Positions 42,222 to 50,988 of a stretch of 64,000 nt of DNA are shown here, piece by piece (the first letter of the stretch is position 1; the number at the start of each line of letters is the position of its first letter). The position numbers and the translations under genes were made by a program. The notes below the pieces were generated by a model. It was given only the letters and a program-made list of their open reading frames with translations, did not search any database and had not been told where the DNA came from. The stretch comes from Terasakiella sp033100395 (GTDB lineage Bacteria; Pseudomonadota; Alphaproteobacteria; Rhodospirillales; Terasakiellaceae). The stretch lies in the NCBI RefSeq assembly GCF_033100395.1, contig NZ_JAWLVJ010000004.1:164245-228244 (forward strand). Direction: 5' to 3'.

Positions 42222-42287
42222 GCATCAGACTGAATTGCCTGATGCAGGTGAACTGACTTAACATTTATTTTCTTTATGCAGACAATA
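42222..42287 (-). promoter_or_regulatory. Candidate gltA promoter and leader hairpin
   Basis: On the minus strand TTGTCT and GTTAAG are 17 bases apart within 42260-42287, a plausible sigma-70 promoter. Between it and the gltA ATG lies a 7-bp hairpin, GCATCAG/CTGATGC (42222-42245), with a 10-base loop. The promoter elements are only moderately like the consensus, and the hairpin has no T-run. Confidence 0.35.
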
Positions 42288-42310
42288 CTGCTTGTTAGCC
42301 AAAAAAACAA

Positions 42311-43723
42311 TTATTCTCCTTGATTTGCAGGCTCGCTCGTTAACCTTTTAAGTGTTTCTGCCTGCCCTAAGACAGCCATAACCTCGAACACAGAAGGTGA
42401 AACAGTTGAACCTGTTAAAGCAACACGTACAGGCTGAGCGATTTTGCCCAGACCAACTTCTTCAGCTTCTGCCAAAGATTTTGCTGCTTCTTCAAGGTTT
42501 TCCTGCGTCCAAGCAGACACAGTTTCAAGACGTGCGACAAACTTTTGCAACAGTTCCTTCGCATTGCCTTTATTGATGAGTTTCAAAGCTTTGTCGTTAT
42601 AGGTAAAGGGCAGGGCGCGTACATAAAACGCAGCACTTTCTGCCAGTTCCAACAAAGTTTTGGCACGTTCTTTCAAACCAGGCATGCCGGCAACCAGCCA
42701 ATCCACACCCTCTTTATTCAGCTCATCGCCCAAATCTTTTTCAAGCAGCGGCAGAACAAGGTCTGCGAGATGCTTATCATCAGACTGGCGAATATATTCA
42801 AAATTCAAAGCGGTTAATTTAACCGTATCAAAGCGCGCTGGCGATTTACCAATGCCATCCAGGTCAAACCATTCAATCGCTTTGTCCGTCGGGATAAATT
42901 CATCATCCCCATGGCCCCAACCCAGACGCAGCAGATAATTGCGCATTGCTTCAGGCAGGAAACCGTCATCACGATAGCTATCGGCCGCCAAAGCCCCATG
43001 ACGTTTCGAAAGCTTCTTCCCGTCAGAGCCATGGATCAATGGGATATGTGCGAACTGAGGTGTTTCCCAACCCATCGCATCATAAATAACTTTCTGGCGA
43101 AAAGCGTTAGTCAGATGGTCATCCCCACGGATTGCATGGGTTACGCCCATATCATGGTCATCAACCACAACAGCCAACATATATGTTGGTGTTCCATCGC
43201 CACGCATCAAGACCATATCATCAATATTGTCGTTTGCGATGGTGACTTCACCCTGAACCGCATCCTGAATAACCGTAGCGCCTTCAAGCGGAGCTTTCAG
43301 GCGGATCACAGGTTTCACACCTGCAGGCGGTGTGGCGTCACTATCGCGCCAGCGACGATCATAGGCAACTGTACGGCCTTCTGCGCGTGCTTTCTCGCGC
43401 ATTTCCGTCAATTCTTCCGGCGTACAATAACAATAGTATGCTTTACCTTCATCTAACAGCTGCCTGGCGACCTCAGCGTGACGTTCCACGCGGCCAAATT
43501 GCGAGATGGCATCGCCATCCCAATCAAGGCCCAGCCAGTTTAAGCCGTCATAAATTTTCTGAACCGCATCGTCGTTTGAACGTTCACGGTCAGTATCTTC
43601 GATACGCAGAAGAAATTTACCACCATGGTGGCGGGCAAAAAGCCAGTTAAACAGGGCAGTACGGGCTCCGCCAATGTGGAGGTAGCCGGTCGGAGAAGGT
43701 GCAAATCGTGTTACGACAGTCAT
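42311..43723 (-). CDS. gltX: Glutamyl-tRNA synthetase
   Basis: This 470-residue class I synthetase has TRFAPSPTGYLHIGGARTAL at the N-terminus (HIGH motif as HIGG) and the KMSKS loop as KKLSKRHGA. RIEDTDRERS lies in the glutamate-binding region, and a helical anticodon-binding domain follows about residue 310. Many alphaproteobacteria have two gltX copies, one of which charges tRNA-Gln for amidation; which form this is cannot be decided from the sequence alone. It is divergent from comEC, with an 82-base gap. Confidence 0.97.
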   Translation of the reverse strand: MTVVTRFAPSPTGYLHIGGARTALFNWLFARHHGGKFLLRIEDTDRERSNDDAVQKIYDGLNWLGLDWDGDAISQFGRVERHAEVARQLLDEGKAYYCYCTPEELTEMREKARAEGRTVAYDRRWRDSDATPPAGVKPVIRLKAPLEGATVIQDAVQGEVTIANDNIDDMVLMRGDGTPTYMLAVVVDDHDMGVTHAIRGDDHLTNAFRQKVIYDAMGWETPQFAHIPLIHGSDGKKLSKRHGALAADSYRDDGFLPEAMRNYLLRLGWGHGDDEFIPTDKAIEWFDLDGIGKSPARFDTVKLTALNFEYIRQSDDKHLADLVLPLLEKDLGDELNKEGVDWLVAGMPGLKERAKTLLELAESAAFYVRALPFTYNDKALKLINKGNAKELLQKFVARLETVSAWTQENLEEAAKSLAEAEEVGLGKIAQPVRVALTGSTVSPSVFEVMAVLGQAETLKRLTSEPANQGE

Positions 43724-43805
43724 ATAGCCAAAATCTTAGTTAGTTATTTAGTTGGCGGTTGTGTACCATATAAAAATAGAATGTGCATTAGTTGGTTTGC
43801 AAAAA

Positions 43806-45881
43806 ATGTTGTCAAAAAACCGACATAAATCATTAAGCCATTACAAACAAAAGCTTTTTGATGAATCCCGAACCCAAGAAAAAGATCATTTTTTCTTGGC
43901 AATTCCGCTTCTACTTGGTGCAGGGATTGCTGTTTATTTTGGTATGACCACAGAACCACCTGTTTGGACAGGTTTAACTTTGCTATTTATAAGTGGTGTG
44001 ACCACGTATTATTTAAGAAATTATTACATTGTTTTCTTAAGTACTTTAGCACTGACCATAGTATTCGCAGGTTTTAGTTCAGCACAATTACGAACAACCT
44101 ATTTAAGCACCATTATCCTGCCGAATTCCTTTGGTCCCGCAGGAATTCAGGGACGAATCGTAAGCGTCACCCCCACCCAGAAGGGGACTAAAATTCTTCT
44201 GGAAGACTTGCAGATATCAAGATTACGGGCAGATCACGTTCCAACTCGGCTGCGATTACATGTTAACAGCCTTCAAACCCAAGTAAATGAAGGGCAATGG
44301 ATCGAAACGCGCGGTATGTTGAAACCACCGCCGCAGCCAGCATATCCCGGCGCCTTTGATTTTCAGCGCCACGCCTATTTTCAGCAAATTGGCGCTGTTG
44401 GATTTGCCTATGGAGATATCAAAATTATCTCAGCAACAGACAGCGACCGCCTGACTTTTTTCGGCAATCTCCGCCAGACCATTCAAGCACGCATCGAAAA
44501 AACATTTAATCAAGCAGGTCAAGACGATCAACGCACACTCGCCATCGCCTTCCTCACCGGAAACAAACAGGTTATTAACGAAGCAACCCATGAGACAGTC
44601 CGTGCAGCCGGTTTGGCACATCTTCTAGCCATCTCAGGGCTTCATATCGGCCTGGTTTCGGCCATTGCTTTTCTGAGCATCCGGTCATTTTTAAGCCTCA
44701 TCCCTGCAATTGCCCTAAATTACCCCATCAAAAAGATCGCTGCTTTTCTCGCCATATTTGCCGCCTTGTTCTTCACTTTATTGACAGGCGGAAGCACGCC
44801 GACCATTCGCGCTTTTGTCATGACCTCAATCGTCTTGGTCGGCATTTTACTGGATAGGAAAGCCATGTCATTAAGGACGGTCTCCTGGGCTGCCATTCTC
44901 ATCCTGGTTTCTTTTCCGGAAAGTCTGTTAAGTGCAAGTTTTCAGCTTTCTTTCGCAGCCGTAACAGCACTGGTTGCCTTTTATGAGAAAAAACAAACGG
45001 ACTTCAGTCAACCCAACCCCATTCGATATCTAAAAGACGTTTTCAAATCCAGCCTGATTGCCTCTTTAGCAACCACACCTTTTGCTGCCTTTCACTTTAA
45101 CCGAATTGCTTTGTACGGTATCGGATCTAATCTTTTGGCAATCCCCATCACTGTCTTCTGGATCATGCCCTTTGGCCTTTTATCCCTGGCCTTGATGCCT
45201 TTGGGATTGGAATTTTTAAGCCTGAGCGTTATGGGGTGGGGGATTGAAAGCTTGCTTTGGGTGGCAAAAACCACCGCAGACATCCCTTTTTCACAAATCT
45301 CCGTTCCCCGCATGGGAACGAACGCCCTGATTTTCATAACAATTGGCGGATTAATCACCAGCATTTACCCCGGTTACATCAGAAAATTTGGCATCTGCAT
45401 CATCGGGGTAGGGGTGATCAACGCATCTATGATCCCTAAACCGGATGTACTGATCAATTCAAACGGCAAATTAACCGCAATCAAGTCTGAAACAGGTGAA
45501 ACTTTCATTTCAGATGTAAGATATGCAGCTTATACCAGAGAAAGCTGGCAAAGAAGCTGGGGCCAGGAAGAAAAACAGCTCTCGCCCTTCAAAACAAACT
45601 TGCCCTGTGACAAAGCAGGATGCCAGTACGTCCATCAATCCGGCTATAGTGTCAGCGTGAATCAGAACTCTCTGGCATTGAATGAAGACTGCCAAAAAGC
45701 AGATATACTGATTACAACATTCAACAGCCCAAGTATCTGCAAACGCCCCCTTCACATCATTGATGCACATGCATTAAAACAACAAGGCGCACATGCCATT
45801 TATATCAACAGCGATGAAATAAAAATCGAAACAGTCAAAGGCGTAAGAGGCACTCGCCCCTGGGCAAATTACGGCCAATAA
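43806..45881 (+). CDS. comEC: ComEC/Rec2-family DNA uptake channel protein
   Basis: From ATG 43806 the product is 691 residues. Several N-terminal hydrophobic helices are followed by an OB-fold DUF4131-type region (about 95-200). The competence domain (about 230-500) contains FLTGNKQVINEATHETVRAAGLAHLLAISGLHIGL and TGGSTPTIRAF. A soluble C-terminal part ends the protein. A full metallo-beta-lactamase domain is not evident, as in many alphaproteobacterial members. An in-frame TTG at 43752 is a less likely start. Its stop is two bases from the stop of convergent lexA. Competence itself is not proven by this gene. Confidence 0.92.
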   Translation: MLSKNRHKSLSHYKQKLFDESRTQEKDHFFLAIPLLLGAGIAVYFGMTTEPPVWTGLTLLFISGVTTYYLRNYYIVFLSTLALTIVFAGFSSAQLRTTYLSTIILPNSFGPAGIQGRIVSVTPTQKGTKILLEDLQISRLRADHVPTRLRLHVNSLQTQVNEGQWIETRGMLKPPPQPAYPGAFDFQRHAYFQQIGAVGFAYGDIKIISATDSDRLTFFGNLRQTIQARIEKTFNQAGQDDQRTLAIAFLTGNKQVINEATHETVRAAGLAHLLAISGLHIGLVSAIAFLSIRSFLSLIPAIALNYPIKKIAAFLAIFAALFFTLLTGGSTPTIRAFVMTSIVLVGILLDRKAMSLRTVSWAAILILVSFPESLLSASFQLSFAAVTALVAFYEKKQTDFSQPNPIRYLKDVFKSSLIASLATTPFAAFHFNRIALYGIGSNLLAIPITVFWIMPFGLLSLALMPLGLEFLSLSVMGWGIESLLWVAKTTADIPFSQISVPRMGTNALIFITIGGLITSIYPGYIRKFGICIIGVGVINASMIPKPDVLINSNGKLTAIKSETGETFISDVRYAAYTRESWQRSWGQEEKQLSPFKTNLPCDKAGCQYVHQSGYSVSVNQNSLALNEDCQKADILITTFNSPSICKRPLHIIDAHALKQQGAHAIYINSDEIKIETVKGVRGTRPWANYGQ

Positions 45882-45883
45882 TC

Positions 45884-46609
45884 CTAATATTTACGGATCA
45901 AACCAACAAGGCGCCCCTGAATATTCACACGCTCTGGCGGGAAAATCCGCGTTTCATAAGCGGCATTTGCAGGTTCCAGCGCAACAGAACCGCCTTTGCG
46001 GCGCAGTTTTTTAAGTGTCGCTTCTTCTTTATCCACCAAAGCAACAACAATTGCGCCATTTTCCGCCGTCGTGCAGCGTTGAATAATAACGGTATCACCA
46101 TCATTGATACCTGCTTCGATCATGGAATCTCCATCAACTTCCAGCGCATAGTGTTCGCCAAGTCCCAGAATGCTTGCAGGTACATCCACATGTGCAGAAT
46201 TATCACGCAAAGCTTCAATCGGTGTGCCTGCTGCAATACGGCCAAACATCGGAAGTTCCACAGCTTCTGAATCAGGAAGAACATCCGTATTCGCACCAGC
46301 ATTACCGGCGGTCCCACCGATTTGATTGCCAATGACTTTAGGATCATCAACCCTTGTGTTGTCTGAACTTAGGGGCGCGTCCAGCTGATCCTGATTTTCA
46401 GGAACACGTAAAACTTCAACAGCGCGCGCCCGATGGGGCAGGCGACGAATAAAACCGCGCTCTTCCAGGCCCGTAATCAATCGATGAATGCCGGATTTGG
46501 ATTTCAAATCCAGCGCTTCTTTCATTTCGTCATAGGAAGGGGAAACACCCGTTTCTTTTAAGCGTTTTTCCAAAAACAAAAGCAAATCATACTGTTTTTT
46601 CGTCAGCAT
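45884..46609 (-). CDS. lexA: LexA SOS repressor
   Basis: This 241-residue repressor has an N-terminal winged helix (about 1-70; LTKKQYDLLLFLEKRLKETG and KSKSGIHRLITGLEERGFI) and an alphaproteobacterial-length linker. The self-cleavage site A127-G128 is in RIAAGTP, and the Ser-Lys dyad is S162 (DGDSMIEAG) and K200 (ATLKKL). It represses DNA-damage genes until RecA stimulates cleavage. A GTTC-N7-GTTC box 45 bases upstream indicates autoregulation. It follows moeA on the same strand after 88 bases. Confidence 0.97.
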   Translation of the reverse strand: MLTKKQYDLLLFLEKRLKETGVSPSYDEMKEALDLKSKSGIHRLITGLEERGFIRRLPHRARAVEVLRVPENQDQLDAPLSSDNTRVDDPKVIGNQIGGTAGNAGANTDVLPDSEAVELPMFGRIAAGTPIEALRDNSAHVDVPASILGLGEHYALEVDGDSMIEAGINDGDTVIIQRCTTAENGAIVVALVDKEEATLKKLRRKGGSVALEPANAAYETRIFPPERVNIQGRLVGLIRKY

Positions 46610-46653
46610 GTTCTCAACCTCCCGAGACAGAACAAATGTAAAACACTACCAAT

Positions 46654-46668
46654 GTTCTACTTTAGTTC
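46654..46668. promoter_or_regulatory. LexA box upstream of lexA
   Basis: GTTCTACTTTAGTTC matches the alphaproteobacterial SOS box GTTC-N7-GTTC exactly (direct repeat). It is in the 88-base moeA-lexA gap, 45 bases upstream of the lexA ATG, where it would allow autorepression. Confidence 0.85.
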
Positions 46669-46697
46669 CTAAAACAGGTCAAGAACAAACTAATCGA

Positions 46698-47918
46698 TCA
46701 GACACTCAAGGATGAGTCCGTAACAAAGATTGCATCGGTTTCCTCACCCGCCTTTAATTCTGGCGCCTGAACAGGACGAATAATAAACCCTTCGCAATGG
46801 GCCAGATTGGCAAGCATAGAACTATCCTGCTTATCATAAGGTGTCGCAACCAAACGCCCATCGTTGTCACGAGAGAACACAGCTCGCATATATTCTTGCC
46901 GTATTGTATTTTTTGGAACATCGGCCCCAAGGATCACGCGAACAGGTTTATCTTGCTCGAATGTACCACCTTGCATTTTACGAAGGGCAGGGCGCAGGAA
47001 CAAAAAAGCCGTGACATAAGATGATACGGGATTCCCCGGCAGCCCCATTGCTGGCTTTCCAGCTATATGGCCGAACATGAAAGGTTTCCCTGGTTTCATA
47101 GCAATGCGCCAAAAATCGATATCCAGACCTTCTTCCCCAAGTACATTTCTGACAAGGTCATATTCTCCGACAGAAACACCACCAGATGTAATCAACAAGT
47201 CTGCACCTTCCAGACCCCGCAGAGTTTCACGCAAGGACTCTTCTGTATCCCCGGCAATGCCAAGGTTGATCGGAATACCGCCCATGGCCGTCACCATCGC
47301 TGCAACCATCAAAGAGTTGGAGCTGACAATCTGGCTTTCACGAACCGCTTCGCCGGGCATCACAAGTTCATCACCTGTTGCCAAAATCGCAACACGGGGT
47401 TTGCGGTAAACTTTGACCCAGGGCACATTCATAGCGCACAGCAAGCCAATGTCACGCGCACTCAGCAGTTGGCCTTTTTTTAGCAGAATATCACCTTCAG
47501 AAAAATCAAGCCCGGCACGACGAACGAATTTTCCTTCATAGGCGACTTCTTTCAACGTGACCTGATTGCCCGCAACATCCGTATCTTCCTGCATTATGAC
47601 GGCATCTGCGCCCGCAGGCATTGGCGCACCAGTGAAGATACGCACACACTGGCCTGGACTAACTGTCCCTTCAAACGGACCACCCGCCTGTGATTCGCCA
47701 ACACGTTCAACAATAACGGGTTGCGTCTGAACGTCTGCTGAGCGAACCGCATAACCATCCATGGACGAAACTGCAGAAGGCGGTTGCGTCAAACGTGCAG
47801 CAACATCTTCAGCCAACACACGACCCAAGGCCTCAGCAACAGAAATCTGTTCTGCCGTTAAGGTCTTTATGCCTTCTGCAACTTTGGCAAAGGCGTCATC
47901 AAGAGGAAGTAAGCTCAT
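46698..47918 (-). CDS. moeA: Molybdopterin molybdenumtransferase
   Basis: This 406-residue enzyme inserts molybdate into adenylyl-molybdopterin. It shows the MoeA layout: domain I with PPSAVSSMDGYAVRSAD, VRIFTGAPMPAGADAVIMQEDT in the hinge region, then the MoaB/Mog-like domain with ITSGGVSVGEYD and KPGKPFMFG and LPGNPVSSYV, and the C-terminal beta domain. It is coupled to moaC by a four-base overlap. The gene pair sits between trpC and lexA, a conserved alphaproteobacterial order. Confidence 0.97.
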   Translation of the reverse strand: MSLLPLDDAFAKVAEGIKTLTAEQISVAEALGRVLAEDVAARLTQPPSAVSSMDGYAVRSADVQTQPVIVERVGESQAGGPFEGTVSPGQCVRIFTGAPMPAGADAVIMQEDTDVAGNQVTLKEVAYEGKFVRRAGLDFSEGDILLKKGQLLSARDIGLLCAMNVPWVKVYRKPRVAILATGDELVMPGEAVRESQIVSSNSLMVAAMVTAMGGIPINLGIAGDTEESLRETLRGLEGADLLITSGGVSVGEYDLVRNVLGEEGLDIDFWRIAMKPGKPFMFGHIAGKPAMGLPGNPVSSYVTAFLFLRPALRKMQGGTFEQDKPVRVILGADVPKNTIRQEYMRAVFSRDNDGRLVATPYDKQDSSMLANLAHCEGFIIRPVQAPELKAGEETDAIFVTDSSLSV

Positions 47919-48394
47919 GAGGCAACAAACTTTCCTGACTTACCGCCATCCTTATAGGTCAAGCGGACGTCCGTAATCGTCATGGCTTTATCAATGGCCT
48001 TACACATATCGTACACAGTCAACGCCGCGATTGTTACCGCACTCAACGCCTCCATTTCGACCCCGGTACGACCCCTCAATTTACAGGTCCCCGAGATATC
48101 AACGGCATTACGGTCCGGATCACAGGTCAGTTCAACCTTAACAGATGTCAGCGCAAGCGGATGACATAGCGGGATTAGGTCAGGCGTTTTCTTTGCTCCC
48201 ATAATCCCTGCAAGCTGGGCCGCCCCCAGAACATCGCCTTTCTTTAGAGTGCCCGCCATGATGCGCTCCAGTGTCGCTGGCTCCATTATGACACTGGCTT
48301 TTGCTGTTGCTGTACGTTCTGTGATGTCTTTTTCAGACACATCTACCATCACAGCATTGCCGTCTTTATCGATATGCGTAAATTCGTTGCCCAT
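47915..48394 (-). CDS. moaC: Cyclic pyranopterin monophosphate synthase
   Basis: This 159-residue enzyme acts with MoaA to turn GTP into cyclic pyranopterin monophosphate, the first molybdenum cofactor intermediate. The active-site motifs GIMGAKKTPDLIPLCHPL, EVEMEALSA (here GVEMEALSAV) and YDMCKAIDKAM are intact. The length is normal. It lies 17 bases after trpC and overlaps moeA by four bases, so molybdopterin and tryptophan genes share a transcript here. Confidence 0.98.
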   Translation of the reverse strand: MGNEFTHIDKDGNAVMVDVSEKDITERTATAKASVIMEPATLERIMAGTLKKGDVLGAAQLAGIMGAKKTPDLIPLCHPLALTSVKVELTCDPDRNAVDISGTCKLRGRTGVEMEALSAVTIAALTVYDMCKAIDKAMTITDVRLTYKDGGKSGKFVAS

Positions 48395-48411
48395 AAGGTC
48401 CTCGTATTAAA

Positions 48412-49230
48412 TCAACGTGCGAGAAGGGCTTTTGTTGCCGCTTCCACATCTTCCTGACGCATCAATGATTCCCCAACCAAAAAACAATTGGCATTGACTT
48501 TGGACATTCTAGACAAATCTTCGGGCGTGAATATCCCACTTTCGCATACCATCACCTTGTCATCAGGAACCATGGTCGAAAGTCGTTCTGTCGTCGTCAG
48601 ACTGATATCCATGGTTTTCAGGTTACGGTTATTCACCCCAATTAAAGAAGATTTAAGCTTCAATGCACGTTCCATTTCTTCTTCATCATGGACTTCAATC
48701 AGACAATCCATGCCGTAAGAAAGGGCAGCATCTTCGATTTCCCGGGCTTCGTCATCATTCAAGGCTGCCATAATGATCAGAATACAATCAGCCCCCAACG
48801 CACGGGCTTCTGTCACCTGATAGGTATCCACCATAAAGTCTTTGCGCAGAACGGGCAGGGACACAGCACTACGCGCAATAACCAGATACTCATCCGCCCC
48901 CTGGAAATAAGGCTGATCTGTCAGAACCGACATACAGGCCGCACCACCTGCTTCATAAGCCTTGGCAATTGATACCGGATCAAAATCAGCCCGGATCAAC
49001 CCTTTGGAAGGCGACGCTTTTTTAACTTCCGCAATCAGACCATATTGCCCCTGATCCACTTTCGCCCTCAAGGCATCAATAAACCCACGGGTGGCAGACG
49101 CCTGCTGTGCTGCGGCTTCCAAAATCTTGATGTCTTTGCGTTTTTTGCAATGTGCGACATATTCACGTTTGTCATCACAAATTTTTGCCAGAATATCGCT
49201 CACGTTCTTAGGCTCCGTTTGTGATTTCAA
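48412..49230 (-). CDS. trpC: Indole-3-glycerol phosphate synthase
   Basis: This 272-residue TIM-barrel enzyme forms the indole ring in tryptophan synthesis. LIAEVKKASPSKGLIRADF contains the catalytic lysine region, LPVLRKDFMVDTYQ the next, and GVNNRNLKTMDISL and MVCESGI the phosphate-binding side. It is monofunctional, not fused to TrpF. Its start overlaps the end of trpD by 23 bases, so the two are translationally coupled. Confidence 0.98.
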   Translation of the reverse strand: MKSQTEPKNVSDILAKICDDKREYVAHCKKRKDIKILEAAAQQASATRGFIDALRAKVDQGQYGLIAEVKKASPSKGLIRADFDPVSIAKAYEAGGAACMSVLTDQPYFQGADEYLVIARSAVSLPVLRKDFMVDTYQVTEARALGADCILIIMAALNDDEAREIEDAALSYGMDCLIEVHDEEEMERALKLKSSLIGVNNRNLKTMDISLTTTERLSTMVPDDKVMVCESGIFTPEDLSRMSKVNANCFLVGESLMRQEDVEAATKALLAR

Positions 49231-50227
49231 TTAATTTAGCAAGGGCTGCTTTGGCTTTGCCACTGTCAATTGCACCAGCTGCCATTTCCATACCTTCTTG
49301 AAGGCTGCTGACTTTATCTGCCACCATCAATGAGGCAGCTGCATTCAACAATACAACATCACGGTACGGACCTGTTTCACCATCCAGCAAACGTTCGATT
49401 GCTTTGGCATTATAAGCCCCATCGCCGCCTTTAAGATCATCTTCTTGCGCTAAGGATAAACCAAGATCCGTTGGTGAGATTTCAAACTCACGAACCGCGC
49501 CGTCAACATATTCGGCCACAAAAGATGGCCCTGTTGTTGTCAATTCATCCATCCCGTCAGAACCATGAACGACCCAGACTTTCTCACTGCCCAGACGCCC
49601 CAGTACTTCTGCCAGTGGACGCACCCATTCTTTTGCAAAGACGCCTGTCATCTGGCGTTTTACACCAGCCGGGTTTGAAATTGGGCCCAGCAGGTTAAAG
49701 ATCGTGCGGGTGCCCATTTCTGTGCGCGCAGGCCCGACAAAGCGCATGGCTGAATGATAAAGCGGCGCCATCATGAAACCAATACCGGCATTTTCAATTG
49801 CATCTTCAACAACCGGAATACCAGCAGACATATTCACACCAAGACTGGTCAGAACGTCAGCTGCACCTGATTTCGAAGAAAGTGCTTTGTTACCGTGCTT
49901 GGCAATACTCACGCCACATCCAGCCACAACAATCGCTGTTGCCGTTGAAATATTCAGCGTTCCTTTAGCGTCCCCACCTGTACCCACGATATCAATCGCA
50001 TCGGCAGGGGCTTTCACAGGGGACATTTTCTCACGCATGATGGTTGCAGCCCCCGTGATTTCATCAACGGTTTCACCGCGCACCCGCAAAGCCATAAGGA
50101 AAGCGCCGATTTGCGCGTCGCTCGCATTGCCAGACATGATCGTATCAAAAGCCAGCTTGGCATCATCCACAGACAAACTTTTACCGTCTGCGACGGTGGC
50201 GATAATCGGTTTCATTTCATCGCTCAT
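49208..50227 (-). CDS. trpD: Anthranilate phosphoribosyltransferase
   Basis: This 339-residue enzyme transfers phosphoribose to anthranilate. The PRPP-binding signature DIVGTGGDAKGTLNISTA and KHGNKALSSKSGAADVL are intact, and FNLLGPISNPAG follows. The length is usual. It is in the trpG-trpD-trpC order with a five-base gap behind trpG. The partner trpE is not adjacent to trpG here because a copper cassette lies between them. Confidence 0.98.
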   Translation of the reverse strand: MSDEMKPIIATVADGKSLSVDDAKLAFDTIMSGNASDAQIGAFLMALRVRGETVDEITGAATIMREKMSPVKAPADAIDIVGTGGDAKGTLNISTATAIVVAGCGVSIAKHGNKALSSKSGAADVLTSLGVNMSAGIPVVEDAIENAGIGFMMAPLYHSAMRFVGPARTEMGTRTIFNLLGPISNPAGVKRQMTGVFAKEWVRPLAEVLGRLGSEKVWVVHGSDGMDELTTTGPSFVAEYVDGAVREFEISPTDLGLSLAQEDDLKGGDGAYNAKAIERLLDGETGPYRDVVLLNAAASLMVADKVSSLQEGMEMAAGAIDSGKAKAALAKLIEITNGA

Positions 50228-50232
50228 ATCTT

Positions 50233-50811
50233 TTATCCTTGTTCTTTTGCGAGGGTGAGGAAATTTTCAAGCATTTTATGCCCATGTTCAGAAGCAATGC
50301 TTTCCGGGTGGAACTGAACCCCATGAATTGGCAGTTCCTTATGCTGAACCCCCATAATAACGCCATCTTCTGACTGTGATGTAACTTCCAGACAATCCGG
50401 CAGACTGTCTGGGTCAATGGTCAAAGAATGATAACGGGTCACTTTCAGCGGAGAAGGGATATCCTTAAACACACCTCTATTGGTATGTGTGATCGGACTG
50501 ACCTTGCCATGCATTGGGGCAGGGGCGCGAACGATCTTGCCGCCAAACGCCTGGCCAATGGATTGATGCCCCAGACACACGCCGAAAATTGGATGCGTCC
50601 CTGCGGCCTTTTCGATCAATTCAAGACAGATCCCCGCCTGGTCTGGATCACAGGGACCAGGGGATAAAATAATTCCATCCGGGTTCTTTGCCAGGGCCTC
50701 GTCAGCCGTTAACACATCGTTACGAACAACTTCGATATCCGCGCCCAATTCACCAAAATAATGAACCAGGTTGTAAGTAAAGCTATCGTAATTATCAATT
50801 AATAGAAACAT
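50233..50811 (-). CDS. trpG: Anthranilate synthase glutamine amidotransferase component
   Basis: This 192-residue class I amidotransferase supplies ammonia to TrpE. The nucleophile loop FGVCLGHQSIGQAFGG and the catalytic HGVQFHPES are intact. It may also serve PabB, as in other bacteria with a single copy (inference). It opens the trpGDC-moaC-moeA run. Because trpE is 4 kb away behind oppositely oriented genes, trpG must have its own promoter within 50812-50988, where TTGCAT-17-CTTTAT on the minus strand is a candidate. Confidence 0.97.
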   Translation of the reverse strand: MFLLIDNYDSFTYNLVHYFGELGADIEVVRNDVLTADEALAKNPDGIILSPGPCDPDQAGICLELIEKAAGTHPIFGVCLGHQSIGQAFGGKIVRAPAPMHGKVSPITHTNRGVFKDIPSPLKVTRYHSLTIDPDSLPDCLEVTSQSEDGVIMGVQHKELPIHGVQFHPESIASEHGHKMLENFLTLAKEQG

Positions 50812-50905
50812 ATCAAAATCTTACAAGCTACTTTAAAAGTAAATTCTCAAACACTTTAACTTTCGATAAAGGTCCAATTTACGGCAGAATGCAAGGACAG
50901 GCGCG

Positions 50906-50938
50906 CAAGGTCAAGGTCGTTTTTTCCCCTTGACCTTG
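50906..50938. repeat. 11-bp perfect inverted repeat overlapping the copA promoter
   Basis: CAAGGTCAAGG (50906-50916) and CCTTGACCTTG (50928-50938) are perfect inverse copies separated by TCGTTTTTTCC. The right arm contains the -35 and left operator half of the copA promoter. The left arm could thus give a second regulator contact or, in RNA, a hairpin. Confidence 0.8.
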
Positions 50939-50960
50939 CCCCCACTGGAAGGACCATATA
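50930..50960 (+). promoter_or_regulatory. CueR-type copper-responsive promoter of copA
   Basis: TTGACC (50930-50935) and CATATA (50955-50960) are separated by a 19-base spacer containing ACCTTGCC...GGAAGG. This is very close in layout to the E. coli copA promoter bound by CueR. It lies 29 bases before the copA ATG, and a CueR homologue is encoded in the same operon. Confidence 0.88.
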
Positions 50961-50988
50961 ACATTCCAGTGAACTGGAAGATTTTACA

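Noticed and set aside
50890..50935. Second, divergent CueR promoter facing trpG
   Set aside because: TTGACC on the minus strand has no acceptable -10 at 19 bases, and the right operator half (AAGG type) is missing, so only the copA-facing site is called.
50812..50988. Possible trp attenuator leader upstream of trpG
   Set aside because: I looked on the minus strand for a short leader peptide with tandem Trp codons and a terminator; neither is present. The inverted repeat there belongs to the copA promoter.
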